DNA of 64,000 nucleotides from assembly GCA_017792365.1 (NCBI GenBank), contig CP051229.1:3033725-3097724 (forward strand). Direction: 5' to 3'. Made by a program: the position numbers and the translations under genes. This stretch comes from Hyphomonas sp. (lineage in GTDB: Bacteria; Pseudomonadota; Alphaproteobacteria; Caulobacterales; Hyphomonadaceae). Below are positions 19,194-28,138 of the stretch, piece after piece (the first letter of the stretch is position 1; the number at the start of each line of letters is the position of its first letter). The notes beneath the pieces were generated by a model. The model was not told the origin of the DNA, searched no databases, and worked only from the letters and a program-made list of their open reading frames with translations.

Positions 19194-21167
19194 ATGAATC
19201 GCAAGATTTTGACGGCGGGGGTAGCGAGCGGAATTCTGGCGCTTGCAGTTGCAGGTTATGCGGTCGCCGACCGTGGCGCCCAGACCGGCGAAACGCCTGC
19301 GCGCGCTGACAATTTCCGGTTGGTCGATCACACCGGCTTCGCGCAGGAAATGCGCCGGCTGCATGATGCAAAAGCGATCGTGGTCGTCTCTCAGGTTAAC
19401 GGTGACGCTAGTTCGCGGGCCGCCGCGAAGAAGCTGGAGACCCTGAAGACGGCTCACCCCGGTGTAGAATTCCTGATGCTGAACTCCAGCCTGGACGATG
19501 ATCGCGCAGCGATCGCAGCCGAGGCGGCTTCGCAGGGCTATACGATCCCGGTGATGGACGATGAGGTGCAGCTCGTCGGCGAGCAGCTGGGCGTCAGCTA
19601 CGCGGGCGAAGCGTTCGTTCTCGACCCCAAGACCCTGAATATCGTCTATCATGGTCCCGTCGATGCGTCGGGCGCGGAGAAGAAGGCGAAAGGCTATCTC
19701 GCCGAAGCTCTAGCGGACATCGAAGCCGGCCGTGCAATCCAGGTCTCTGCGGTCGACGGCAAGGGCAGTGCAATCCGCTTCCCGGAACGGGCGCGGACCG
19801 AAGCGCACGCGAATATCTCCTACGCTGACGAGATTGCGCCGATCCTCGAAGAGAAGTGCGTCGTCTGCCACCAGCCGGGCGGTATCGGTCCGTTCGCGAT
19901 GACCAATTACGAGGTGATCAAAGGCTTCGCGCCGATGATCCGCGAGTCGATCCGCACCGACACCATGCCGCCATGGCATCCCGATCCGACTATAGGCAAG
20001 TTCTCGGTCGACTATGGCCTTTCGAACGAGCAGACGCGCAAGCTGGTGCACTGGATCGAAGCCGGCGCGCCGCGTGGCGATGGCGCCGACCCTCTGGCGG
20101 CGGTTGAGCACGTCGCGCCGGAATGGCCGCTGGGCGAACCGGACCTGGTTCTGGAAATCCCGGCCTACGACCTGCCTGCCGCAGGCGTCGTGGAATACCA
20201 GTACCCCTATGCCCGCAACGAGCTGACAGAAGGGCGGTGGGTGAGGGCGGCGACGCTGATGCCGGGCGACCGGCAGGGCGTGCACCACATCCTTGCGGGC
20301 TACATGTCCGAGGCGCCGGACCACGACAGACCGACGAGCGGTTCGTGGGAAGCGTCGTACGGTGAGTATGCGGTTGGCGGCGAGTCCTTCACGGTGCCGG
20401 ACAATATCGGCGTCTACCTGCCGCCGGGTGGCGTGATGAGCTTCCAGATGCACTACACGCCCTATGGCAAGGAAGCCGTCGATAACTCGAAGATGGGCCT
20501 CTACTTCTATCCGGAAGGTCATACCCCCGAGCTGGTGATGCGCCACAGCGTGATCGCCGACACCAATATCGAGTTGCCGGCCAACACCGATCGCCACGAG
20601 GAAATCGCCTACGCGAACTTCCCGAACGACGCGGTCCTTTATTCGGTGTTCCTGCACACGCACTATCGCGGGCAGGCCGCCAAGTTCGAGATGATCAAGC
20701 CGGATGGCGAGCGGGAGACCCTGATCAACCTGCCGCGGTACGACTTCTCGTGGCAGCGGACCTATGAGTTCGCCGAACCGATTGACGTGCCGGCAGGCTC
20801 GAAGCTGGTGGCGACGTATCTCTATGACAACTCGGTGCGCAATCCCGGCAACCCCGACCCGAACGAAGTGGTGCGTTGGGGCGACCAGTCGTGGGAAGAG
20901 ATGCACTACACGTCGATCTACTACCACTGGAAAGACGAGACGGCCGTCAACCAGCTTGCCGATGCAGAAGAGCGGCTGAACAATGGACGCCTGATGGGCA
21001 TGCTCGACGACAGCCTGGATGGAAAGCTGCAGCTGGCCGAACTGTCCGGCTCGATGGGATCGCGGCTTGCGCCACGGTTTGCGGCGCTGGACGCCGACAG
21101 CGATGGCGGTCTGGACGCAGCAGAGCTGGCGCCGCTGGCCGGCATGATGCGATTTGGCGGCGACTGA
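19194..21167 (+). CDS. Multidomain exported protein: degenerate redoxin, cytochrome c motif, PHM-like copper monooxygenase, EF-hands
   Basis: The 657-residue product begins with a signal peptide (to about residue 25). Residues about 40-180 look like a thioredoxin/AhpC-type fold, but where the peroxidatic Cys is expected the sequence reads QVNGDASSR, so no catalytic Cys is present. A CVVCH haem motif follows (Cys about 222). Residues about 300-600 resemble type II copper ascorbate-dependent monooxygenases: GVHHILAGY and QMHYTPYG (CuH ligands), LHTHYRGQ (CuM His pair) and WEEMHYTSIYY (candidate CuM Met). Two canonical EF-hand loops (DDSLDGKLQLAE and DADSDGGLDAAE) end the protein. It is probably a periplasmic oxidase or hydroxylase of unknown substrate. 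A terminator follows. Confidence 0.82.
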   Translation: MNRKILTAGVASGILALAVAGYAVADRGAQTGETPARADNFRLVDHTGFAQEMRRLHDAKAIVVVSQVNGDASSRAAAKKLETLKTAHPGVEFLMLNSSLDDDRAAIAAEAASQGYTIPVMDDEVQLVGEQLGVSYAGEAFVLDPKTLNIVYHGPVDASGAEKKAKGYLAEALADIEAGRAIQVSAVDGKGSAIRFPERARTEAHANISYADEIAPILEEKCVVCHQPGGIGPFAMTNYEVIKGFAPMIRESIRTDTMPPWHPDPTIGKFSVDYGLSNEQTRKLVHWIEAGAPRGDGADPLAAVEHVAPEWPLGEPDLVLEIPAYDLPAAGVVEYQYPYARNELTEGRWVRAATLMPGDRQGVHHILAGYMSEAPDHDRPTSGSWEASYGEYAVGGESFTVPDNIGVYLPPGGVMSFQMHYTPYGKEAVDNSKMGLYFYPEGHTPELVMRHSVIADTNIELPANTDRHEEIAYANFPNDAVLYSVFLHTHYRGQAAKFEMIKPDGERETLINLPRYDFSWQRTYEFAEPIDVPAGSKLVATYLYDNSVRNPGNPDPNEVVRWGDQSWEEMHYTSIYYHWKDETAVNQLADAEERLNNGRLMGMLDDSLDGKLQLAELSGSMGSRLAPRFAALDADSDGGLDAAELAPLAGMMRFGGD

Positions 21168-21191
21168 TCTGGTCGTCACCTTGAGCGAAGA

Positions 21192-21223
21192 AGAAGCCCG
21201 GCGGAGCGATCCGCCGGGCTTCT
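21192..21223. terminator. Bidirectional intrinsic terminator
   Basis: A perfect 14-base-pair stem, AGAAGCCCGGCGGA (21192-21205) with TCCGCCGGGCTTCT (21210-21223) and a GCGA loop, lies between two converging genes. It can end transcription from both sides. Confidence 0.85.
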
Positions 21224-21246
21224 GACTCTTCGTGGCAGACGAAGCG

Positions 21247-22554
21247 CTAGTCGTTCAGCGCTTCGTAGACGAGCTGCACGGACTCGCCGCGCAGGTTGAC
21301 GGCGTCGCGACCGGCATTGCCGCGCCGCTGGATCATGCCGACATAGCCAAGGTCGTTGACCGGATCGACCCAGAACCAGGTGCCGTCGATGCCGAACCAC
21401 GAATAGCTGCCGATCGGCGCTGGCGAACGCTCGGACGGTTCGCGTGTCGCGACCGCGCCGCCATAGCCGAAGCCGCCGCCGGTGAAGACGCCGGGCGTGT
21501 CGCCGATCTGGTTCGACATCATGAAGCGCGCGGTTTCCGGCTTCAGGATCTGCGCGCCGTCAAGCTCGCCCTCGTTGATGAGCATCTGCACGAAGCGCGT
21601 GTAGTCGTGTGCGGTGGAGGCGAGGCCGCCGCCGCCCGACTCGGCGTGGTCGTTGACGAAGAAGTTGTAGACGTCCGGCAACACTTCGAACTCGCCGTCG
21701 CCGTTCATCTGGTAGACGGTGGCGAGGCGCGCGCGGTCGGCTTCCGGCAGCGTGAACGCCGTGTCGTCCATGCCGAGCGGCGTGAAGATGTTCTGGTCGA
21801 GATACTCGCCGAAAGTCATGCCGGAGATGCGCTCGACGACCGCGCCCTGCAGGTCGACGGCGATCGAATACGACCAGCGCTCACCCGGTTGCAGGAGGAG
21901 CGGGATTTCGGCGACGCGCTGGACGAGCCCGTCGAGATCGGGTTTGCCCATCGGGTTGTCTTCGATATACGCGCGCTCGACGGCGGTGCGCGGCGACAGC
22001 GAATAGCCGAAGCCGCCCGTGTGCGTCATCAGCTCGTGCATCGTGGGGATGTGGTTGGGCTCGACGAGATCATCGAGATTATCGGTCGAGGTTGCCACCT
22101 TGAGGTTGGCGAGTTCCGGCAGGAACTTGGTGACGGGGTCTTCCGGTTTCCATTTGCCCTGTTCCCAGAGCTGCATCATCGCAACGCCAGTGACCGGCTT
22201 GGTCATGGAGCGGATGCGGAAGATGGTGTCTTCCGTCATGGGTGCGCCGCCATAGGACTGGTCGCCCCAGATGTCGAAATTGGCGACTTCGCCATCCTTC
22301 ACCAGCACGTGGATGAGGCCTGCGACTTCGCCGTTGTCGACCGCCTGCTTCATGCGGGCGTCCAGCGCAGCGATCCCGTCTGCGGAAAAGCCTGCCGGCG
22401 CAGCAACTTCATCGGCTGCGGTGGGCCAGCTTGTGTCCGTTGCGGCGGCCTGCTGCCCGCCCATGTCGGCGCTGTTGGCGCAGGCGCTGAGGGCGCCGAT
22501 CGCGCAGGCGGCCATCAGCACGCGCACGCGGGAAGTCTCGCGTAGATTTAACAT
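21247..22554 (-). CDS. Serine hydrolase lipoprotein of the beta-lactamase/D-Ala-D-Ala carboxypeptidase (S12) class
   Basis: A 435-residue lipoprotein: lipobox LSAC with Cys25, then a class C beta-lactamase-like fold. The nucleophile motif is SMTK (Ser116, Lys119) and the second motif reads YSI in WSYSIAVD. The GGGLASTAHDY segment is typical of esterase/carboxypeptidase members (EstB-like). Proteins of this group include esterases, D-aminopeptidases and penicillin-recognising enzymes, so the substrate is open. It is a close tandem paralog of the next gene upstream (same domain order, same SMTKP motif and WFWVDPVNDL ending). A hairpin lies in the 100 bases between the two. Confidence 0.88.
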   Translation of the reverse strand: MLNLRETSRVRVLMAACAIGALSACANSADMGGQQAAATDTSWPTAADEVAAPAGFSADGIAALDARMKQAVDNGEVAGLIHVLVKDGEVANFDIWGDQSYGGAPMTEDTIFRIRSMTKPVTGVAMMQLWEQGKWKPEDPVTKFLPELANLKVATSTDNLDDLVEPNHIPTMHELMTHTGGFGYSLSPRTAVERAYIEDNPMGKPDLDGLVQRVAEIPLLLQPGERWSYSIAVDLQGAVVERISGMTFGEYLDQNIFTPLGMDDTAFTLPEADRARLATVYQMNGDGEFEVLPDVYNFFVNDHAESGGGGLASTAHDYTRFVQMLINEGELDGAQILKPETARFMMSNQIGDTPGVFTGGGFGYGGAVATREPSERSPAPIGSYSWFGIDGTWFWVDPVNDLGYVGMIQRRGNAGRDAVNLRGESVQLVYEALND

Positions 22555-22578
22555 TCGCTCCCGTCCTTCGTTGTGAGT

Positions 22579-22607
22579 GGGGCCGCTCCCGTGAAGAGAG
22601 CGGCCCC
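22579..22607 (-). terminator. Probable intrinsic terminator between the tandem serine hydrolases
   Basis: GGGGCCGCTC (22579-22588) pairs with GAGCGGCCCC (22598-22607) in the gap downstream of the 22655-24061 gene. Reading on the minus strand there is no T-run after the stem; on the plus strand the sequence that follows is T-rich. Termination strength is therefore uncertain. Confidence 0.55.
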
Positions 22608-22654
22608 TTGTTGTTCAATGGCGCTGGCGGCGTGATCCGTCGGCGCTCATAGAT

Positions 22655-24061
22655 CTATTCCGATGCTTCGGCCTCGGCCGGAGCGGATGCCGGTGCGCCG
22701 TTGAGGGCCGCGTAGACCAGCTCGGCTGAGTCTTCGCGGAAGTTCATGGCGCCCGGACGGCGTCCGCCCATCGACTGGATCATGCCGACGAAGAACAGGT
22801 CGTTCACCGGGTCGATCCAGAACCAGGTGCCGGCGGCGCCGCCCCAGTAATAGGTGCCCTGGCCATAAGGCGCGCCGGAGGCGGCGGTGTCGGTGTGGAC
22901 CGCGTAGTCCATGCCGAAGCCGATGCCGGGCAGGCCCGGATTGGCGTTGGTCCCGTCGGAGTAGAGACGCAGGTCGCCGATATGGTTCTGCGTCATGATG
23001 TCGATGCTTTCCGGCTGCAGCACGCGATTGCCGCCGAGCTCGCCCTTGTTCAGCATCATCTGGCTGAAGCGGGCGTAGTCGTGCGTGGTGGAGATCAGGC
23101 CGCCGCCGCCCGATTCGAGGCGGTTCGGGTCGGTGAAGCCGGGACGATCCGGGCGTTCCGGGTTGGCGACCAGCTGTCCTGCGTCAGCGTCCCAGCTGTA
23201 GACGTCGGCGAACCGCGGCTTCTGCTCTTCGGAGACGTAGAACGCCGTGTCGTTCATGCCGAGCGGGGTGAAGATGTGCTCGTCCATGTAGGCGCCGAGC
23301 TTCTGGCCCGACATCCGTTCGACGATGGCGCCCTGGATGTCGACCGAGATCGAATAATACCAGCGCGTGCCCGGCTCGTAGAGGAGGGGGATTTCGGCGA
23401 CCTTGGCCATCAGTTCGTCGAGATTGGCCGAGCCCAGCACGGCGTCATCGCGGAAGGCGGTGTTGACCGGATCATCGCCGCTGAGGCCGTAGCCGAAGCC
23501 GGCGGTGTGGGTCATGATCTCGCGCATGGTCGGCGCGCGCGACGGGTTGGCGACGGTTGCGTTGCCGTCGGCGTCGACGCCCGTCAGCAGCTTGAGGTTC
23601 TCGAATTCCGGGACGTGCGCGGTGACAGGATCGTCCAGCTTCCACAGGCCCTGTTCGTAGAGCTGCATCATGGCGACGCCGGTGATCGGCTTGGTCATCG
23701 AGTAGATGCGGAAGACGGAATCCTTCGTCATCGGAGTATCGTCGGTCGCCTGACCGTAGGCGTTGAACTGGGCGACTTCGCCGTTCTTGGCGAGCAGGGT
23801 GACCATGCCGGCGACGTCCTGATCGGCGACCGATTGCGCCATGCGGGCGTCGAGGGCGGCGAGGCCTTCAGCGGAGAAGCCGAGAGTCGTGGGATCGGAG
23901 ATCGCAGCGCTCGGCCAGGCCGGATCGGCGGCGGGCGATGAGACCTCGGTCTCGACCGCTGCGGTTTCCGTTTCGGGCGCCGTCTCAGGACTGCAGGCTG
24001 CAATCGTGAGCGCAGTGGCGGCGAGAAGCAGCCCGCGCAGCATTGGTCGTTGTTGTCTCAT
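22655..24061 (-). CDS. Serine hydrolase lipoprotein of the beta-lactamase (S12) class, tandem paralog
   Basis: A 468-residue lipoprotein: lipobox IAAC (Cys23) followed by a Glu/Thr/Ala-rich linker and a class C beta-lactamase-like domain. The active-site SMTK is at Ser121/Lys124 and the second motif is YSI in WYYSISVD. The WFWIDPVNDLFFVGMIQ ending matches its neighbour downstream, so the pair arose by tandem duplication and then diverged. The likely location is the inner or outer membrane facing the periplasm. Substrate unknown; wall peptides or ester compounds are both possible. Confidence 0.88.
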   Translation of the reverse strand: MRQQRPMLRGLLLAATALTIAACSPETAPETETAAVETEVSSPAADPAWPSAAISDPTTLGFSAEGLAALDARMAQSVADQDVAGMVTLLAKNGEVAQFNAYGQATDDTPMTKDSVFRIYSMTKPITGVAMMQLYEQGLWKLDDPVTAHVPEFENLKLLTGVDADGNATVANPSRAPTMREIMTHTAGFGYGLSGDDPVNTAFRDDAVLGSANLDELMAKVAEIPLLYEPGTRWYYSISVDIQGAIVERMSGQKLGAYMDEHIFTPLGMNDTAFYVSEEQKPRFADVYSWDADAGQLVANPERPDRPGFTDPNRLESGGGGLISTTHDYARFSQMMLNKGELGGNRVLQPESIDIMTQNHIGDLRLYSDGTNANPGLPGIGFGMDYAVHTDTAASGAPYGQGTYYWGGAAGTWFWIDPVNDLFFVGMIQSMGGRRPGAMNFREDSAELVYAALNGAPASAPAEAEASE

Positions 24062-24251
24062 TACCCATCTCCCTCATACAGGCTCGCGGAATCGCGATTT
24101 TGGCCGGACAATAGGCAGGTTTACCGGGCATCGCCAAGCAGACATCACAAGACCTTTACTCGCCCCGCCTTCGGTGCTCTGGAAGGTTGATGCTGGCGCC
24201 GGGACTGGTTTTCGGTGGGGGACGGCGAAACCCGGTGATGGATTCAACCTC

Positions 24252-24659
24252 ATGACGGAGACTGGCGCCGAACCGCGCGGATACCTCCGACCGCTTTTCT
24301 TCGCGGCGGGTTGCGTGTTCACCGCGATCGGAATTGCCGGCGTGCTGTTGCCGCTATTGCCGGGAACGGTCTTCCTGATCCTCGCAGCGGCCTGTTTCGC
24401 CAGATCCTCGCGCAGACTGGAGCACTGGCTCGTGACGCATCCCAAGCTGGGGCCGCAGGTGATGGCCTGGCGCAGGACCGGCGCGATCGCGACACGAGTC
24501 AAGGCGGTGGCGATCGCCTCGATGGCAGCGTCATACGTGCTGATCTGGATGTCCGGAGCGCCCCTGATCGCGCGGATCCTGTCTGGCGCATTCCTTGTGG
24601 GCTCGGCGGTCTTCGTGGCGACACGTCCGGTTCCGCCGCCATTCCCGCCCGAGGGCTAG
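24252..24659 (+). CDS. DUF454 (YbaN-like) small inner-membrane protein
   Basis: A 135-residue membrane protein. The segment GIAGVLLPLLPGTVFLILAAACFARSS followed by HPKLGPQVMAWRR is the DUF454/YbaN signature. There are four likely membrane helices arranged as two hairpins. Members are widespread in Proteobacteria and have no firmly established function. I start at the ATG at 24252 because the longer upstream frame is only an antisense shadow of the serine hydrolase gene. It converges with the HAD gene, overlapping it by four bases. Confidence 0.88.
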   Translation: MTETGAEPRGYLRPLFFAAGCVFTAIGIAGVLLPLLPGTVFLILAAACFARSSRRLEHWLVTHPKLGPQVMAWRRTGAIATRVKAVAIASMAASYVLIWMSGAPLIARILSGAFLVGSAVFVATRPVPPPFPPEG

Positions 24660-25357
24660 TGCGGCCGCAATTCGTCGAGCCAGCCGGGAAGGTCGCCAAG
24701 GCAGGAGAGCTCCCGGAAACGCGGATGGTTCTCCGGCGCGTCAGCCGCCTCATGCTCCCAGACCAACGGGTAGGGGACCAGCGCCGCAAATCCACCAGCT
24801 TCCAGAACGGGCAGGACGTCCGAGCGCACTGAATTTCCGGCCATGATCGCAGCGTCAGGGCTGGTGCCATAGCGGGCGAAGACACGCTGATAGGTCTCGA
24901 CGTTCTTTTCGCTGACGATTTCGACGCCTGAGAAGAAAGAGCCCAGACCCGAGGCCGCCAGCTTGCTTTCCTGATGGAAGAGATCGCCCTTGGTCACGAG
25001 GACGAGCCGGCCGCGGCCGGCCAGCGTTTCAAGCGCATCTTCAACGCCGGGCAGGGGATCGACCGGGTGCCGCATCATCTCGCGGCCCGCCATCAGGATC
25101 TCATTGAGTGTTTCGGCCGGAATCTTTCGCTTCGAGACGTTCAGCGCGGTTTCCAGCATCGACAGGGTGAAGCCCTTCGCGCCGTAGCCGTAGGTATCGA
25201 GATTGCGCTTTTCGCAGGCCGCCAGCTCGGCATCGAGCGTTGCGGGATCGGCGAAATCCGACAGCAGTTCGTTGAAGCGATCGTGGGTGAAGCGGAAGAC
25301 GGTTTCGTTGTGCCAGAGCGTGTCGTCGGCATCGAGCCCGATGATGGACGGTTGCAT
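24656..25357 (-). CDS. HAD-family hydrolase (phosphatase)
   Basis: A 233-residue haloacid dehalogenase-type enzyme. Motif I is DADDTLW (DxDxT with the nucleophilic first Asp), motif II is the Thr in LVLVTKGD, and motif III/IV lie around AIMAGNSVRSDVLP. A helical cap (about residues 20-100) separates motifs I and II. Such enzymes hydrolyse phosphate esters in the cytoplasm; the physiological substrate is not evident. The start at 25357 has a good GGAGAC ribosome site and gives a family-like N-terminus; the longer version to 25477 would overlap the glycosyltransferase gene. Confidence 0.88.
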   Translation of the reverse strand: MQPSIIGLDADDTLWHNETVFRFTHDRFNELLSDFADPATLDAELAACEKRNLDTYGYGAKGFTLSMLETALNVSKRKIPAETLNEILMAGREMMRHPVDPLPGVEDALETLAGRGRLVLVTKGDLFHQESKLAASGLGSFFSGVEIVSEKNVETYQRVFARYGTSPDAAIMAGNSVRSDVLPVLEAGGFAALVPYPLVWEHEAADAPENHPRFRELSCLGDLPGWLDELRPH

Positions 25358-25385
25358 CTGACTGGTCTCCTCTTCGGCCGCGTCG

Positions 25386-26171
25386 TCAGCCGCGGGTCTT
25401 GTCGTGGGTCGCCTCCCACACCTTCGCGATTCTCGCAAAGCGATGGAAGGCGTAGGCCATGGAATGGATGAACCCACGCCGCCCGCGCATGATGTCGCCG
25501 CGGAGTATGTAATACTTCAGGAACGAAAGGGGAAACTCCAATAGCAGTCGAAGTGTAAGCAGCGACGGAACGCGTCCCCGCGCCGCCATGTCTTCAGCCT
25601 GCGCAGTGGAATACTTGTTGAGCTTGTCTACAAACTGGCCGAGCGACACGACGGAATAGTGCCAGACAAGTCCGGGGAGGTCTTTGGTCTTCGGGTTTGG
25701 ATCCGAAAACTTGACGCGGTCATGCACAATACTGTCGACGTAGCGACCTTTTCTTTTGTCGTAGAGCCGAACGGCGCGCGTTGTATGGGCAAACGGGCGC
25801 GGGCGCGGCTCGCCGGGCAGGCAATCCTTGATGGCGAGGACGTACCCGTCAGCGTCCGGCGGCGAAGCAAAGGCGCGGCGGACCCCTGCGATCACCTCCG
25901 GGCTGAGGACCTCATCTGCATCGAGGTTCAGCAGCCAATCGTGGCGGCACTGGTCTTCCGCGAACCGCTTCTGCGGGCCATAGCCGGGCCAGTCATTGTG
26001 GATAACTTGCGCGCCCTTCGACCGGCAGAGGTCCTGGGTGCCGTCCGTGCTGCCGGAATCGACGACGACGATTTCGTCGACAAGACCGTTGAGGCTGTCG
26101 ATCGCAGCGCCGATCCGATGCGCCTCGTTCTGGGCGATGATGAATGCGGAAATCTGAAGCGGTTCAGTCAT
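25386..26171 (-). CDS. Family 2 glycosyltransferase, WaaE/KdtX-like
   Basis: A 261-residue GT-A enzyme beginning ISAFIIAQNEAHRIGAAIDSL. The VVVDSGSTDGT loop binds the nucleotide, DADE is the DxD-like metal site, and the C-terminal half has the LVWHYSV/VDKLNKYS region. This arrangement matches the WaaE/KdtX group of lipopolysaccharide inner-core glucosyltransferases. Transfer to LPS core is therefore a reasonable inference, but related enzymes decorate other glycans. I start at ATG 26171; the longer frame would run into the ddl gene. It is divergent from ddl. Confidence 0.85.
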   Translation of the reverse strand: MTEPLQISAFIIAQNEAHRIGAAIDSLNGLVDEIVVVDSGSTDGTQDLCRSKGAQVIHNDWPGYGPQKRFAEDQCRHDWLLNLDADEVLSPEVIAGVRRAFASPPDADGYVLAIKDCLPGEPRPRPFAHTTRAVRLYDKRKGRYVDSIVHDRVKFSDPNPKTKDLPGLVWHYSVVSLGQFVDKLNKYSTAQAEDMAARGRVPSLLTLRLLLEFPLSFLKYYILRGDIMRGRRGFIHSMAYAFHRFARIAKVWEATHDKTRG

Positions 26172-26355
26172 CTGCGCCCGGATCGACCCGTAACTTGCGG
26201 CTCGCAGACCTCCGACGTTTCGCGCGGCATGGCAAGCCGTAGCGTCCTGCGCCTCACAACAGCCGCGATCGCGGAGACAGTGGCGGGCAGCGGCCGATTC
26301 CCGGTAGCTCTCCGGTAATACGTGGCGCCGCATACCTGACTTCGAGGAGGTAACC

Positions 26356-27264
26356 ATGACCCGAGTGGCTGTCATCGCCGGAGGCTGGTCGTCCGAACGG
26401 GCGGTCTCGCTGTCGTCCGGCAAGGGCATGGCCAACGCCGCGCGAGAGGCCGGTTACGAGGTCGTGGAGATCGACGCAGGGCGGAACCTCGGCGAGCAAT
26501 TGGATGAAGCCAAGCCCGATGTCGCGCTGAATGCTCTGCATGGCCCATGGGGCGAGGATGGCTGTGTTCAGGGCCTCTTCGAGATCATGGGACTGCCGTA
26601 TTCCCACTCCGGCGTGCTGGCTTCGGCCCTTGCGATGAACAAGGACAAGTCGCGCGCCGTCTATGCCCAGCACGGCATCGATATCGCGCACGGCGGCTGC
26701 TACCCCGTCGCGGAACTGGCCGCCGACCACAAGCTGAAACCGCCCTACGTGATCAAACCGGTCGCCGAAGGGTCGAGTTTCGGCGTCTTCATTGTGAGGG
26801 AGGGGGCGAACCGGCCGCCCAAGGAGCTGACCGATGGGACCTGGACGTTCGGGGAGCGGGCGCTGATCGAGGAATTCATTCCGGGCCGCGAACTTTGCGT
26901 ATCCGTAATGGGAGATCGTCCCTTAGCGATCACAGAGATCACGACTTTAAGAGATTTTTACGACTACGAGGCCAAATACGAAGCTGGCGGTTCACGTCAT
27001 GTTATCCCTGCCGACCTGCCGCCTGACGTCGCTGAACGTGCACTACAAGCTTCACTGAAGGCGCATCAGGCTTTGGGCTGCAGGGGCGTTTCGCGAACCG
27101 ACTTCCGGTTTGATGAGAAATCGGGCCGGCTGGTGATCTTGGAGACGAATACGCAACCGGGAATGACGCCGACATCGCTGGTCCCTGAACAGGCCGAACA
27201 TGTCGGGATTTCATACGTCGAACTGGTGCGATGGATGATTGAGGACGCCTCATGCCCAAGGTGA
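26356..27264 (+). CDS. ddl: D-alanine:D-alanine ligase
   Basis: A 302-residue ATP-grasp enzyme making the D-Ala-D-Ala dipeptide used by MurF. It has the N-terminal [33 protein letters not shown], the [17 protein letters not shown]-binding strand and the [15 protein letters not shown] metal/substrate loop. The ribosome site GAGGAGG at 26345-26351 is the strongest in the cluster. This fits a fresh translation and perhaps transcription start after the inserted block. It overlaps ftsQ by 13 bases. Confidence 0.95.
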   Translation: MTRVAVIAGGWSSERAVSLSSGKGMANAAREAGYEVVEIDAGRNLGEQLDEAKPDVALNALHGPWGEDGCVQGLFEIMGLPYSHSGVLASALAMNKDKSRAVYAQHGIDIAHGGCYPVAELAADHKLKPPYVIKPVAEGSSFGVFIVREGANRPPKELTDGTWTFGERALIEEFIPGRELCVSVMGDRPLAITEITTLRDFYDYEAKYEAGGSRHVIPADLPPDVAERALQASLKAHQALGCRGVSRTDFRFDEKSGRLVILETNTQPGMTPTSLVPEQAEHVGISYVELVRWMIEDASCPR

Positions 27265-28130
27265 AGCGACCGAGGATCAAGTCGCCGGAGCGCGACGAAG
27301 AAGAGAATTTGCCTGCGGTCATCCGAGAAGCGGATGACGATGTAGATTACTGGTGGCTGCAAATGCGTCAGAAACTGGCGACTTATGCATTCGGGACGAT
27401 CGTCTGTGTTGCGGCGATGATTGCGCTCGCGGCGTGGATGGGCGGATCCCTTGGCGCGTTTGGCGAACGGCTGTCGAGCGGCGTCGACGTCATTGCGCAG
27501 AAGGCGGGTCTGTCGATCACCAAGATCGAGATCGTAGGCCTAGACCCCCTGGTTGAGGAGCGCGCCCGCGAGGCCGCGGATATCAATGTCGGCGACAACA
27601 TGCTGGCCGCCGATCCCTACAAGCTGCGCCGCCGCGTCGAACAGCTCGACGCCGTCGCCGGCGTCAGCGTGCATCGCTTCTGGCCGGACCAGGTGACCAT
27701 CATCGCCGAAACGCGTGAGCCGCTGGCGCTCTGGCAGGAAGACGGCGAGTGGCGCGTCATCGACCAGTCCGGCCGCACGTTCTCCCGCGCCAATCCGGAT
27801 GATTACCTCGGCCTGCCGCAGGTTGTCGGCCCCGATGCGGCTGGCGCAGCGGCGAGCCTCGTGACGCTGATTGCGGATTTCCCGGAACTGTCCTCGCGCA
27901 TGGAAAGCGCCCACCGCGTGTCGGGCCGCCGCTGGGACCTGCGGTTCAAGGGCGGCGTGAGCGCCGCCATGCCTGAAGATGAACGGCTGAGGGAGGCTCT
28001 GGCGGCTCTCAACCTGTTGCACGTGAGAAACGGCGTGCTCGACATGCCGGTCACCCGAATAGATGCACGCGACCCAGAACGGTTCGCGATCCGGCCCGCG
28101 CCGGGAGGACCCGACAGCGGAGGCGCCTAG
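27252..28130 (+). CDS. ftsQ: Cell division protein FtsQ
   Basis: A 292-residue bitopic protein. There is a charged cytoplasmic tail (residues 1-40), one membrane helix (about 45-70), then a POTRA domain beginning at [16 protein letters not shown] and a beta domain with [20 protein letters not shown]. FtsQ recruits FtsL/FtsB and the FtsWI synthase to the Z-ring. It lies between ddl and ftsA, the usual place. The last residues are Gly/Pro-rich and probably disordered. Confidence 0.93.
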   Translation: MPKVKRPRIKSPERDEEENLPAVIREADDDVDYWWLQMRQKLATYAFGTIVCVAAMIALAAWMGGSLGAFGERLSSGVDVIAQKAGLSITKIEIVGLDPLVEERAREAADINVGDNMLAADPYKLRRRVEQLDAVAGVSVHRFWPDQVTIIAETREPLALWQEDGEWRVIDQSGRTFSRANPDDYLGLPQVVGPDAAGAAASLVTLIADFPELSSRMESAHRVSGRRWDLRFKGGVSAAMPEDERLREALAALNLLHVRNGVLDMPVTRIDARDPERFAIRPAPGGPDSGGA

Positions 28131-28138
28131 TACCGAGT

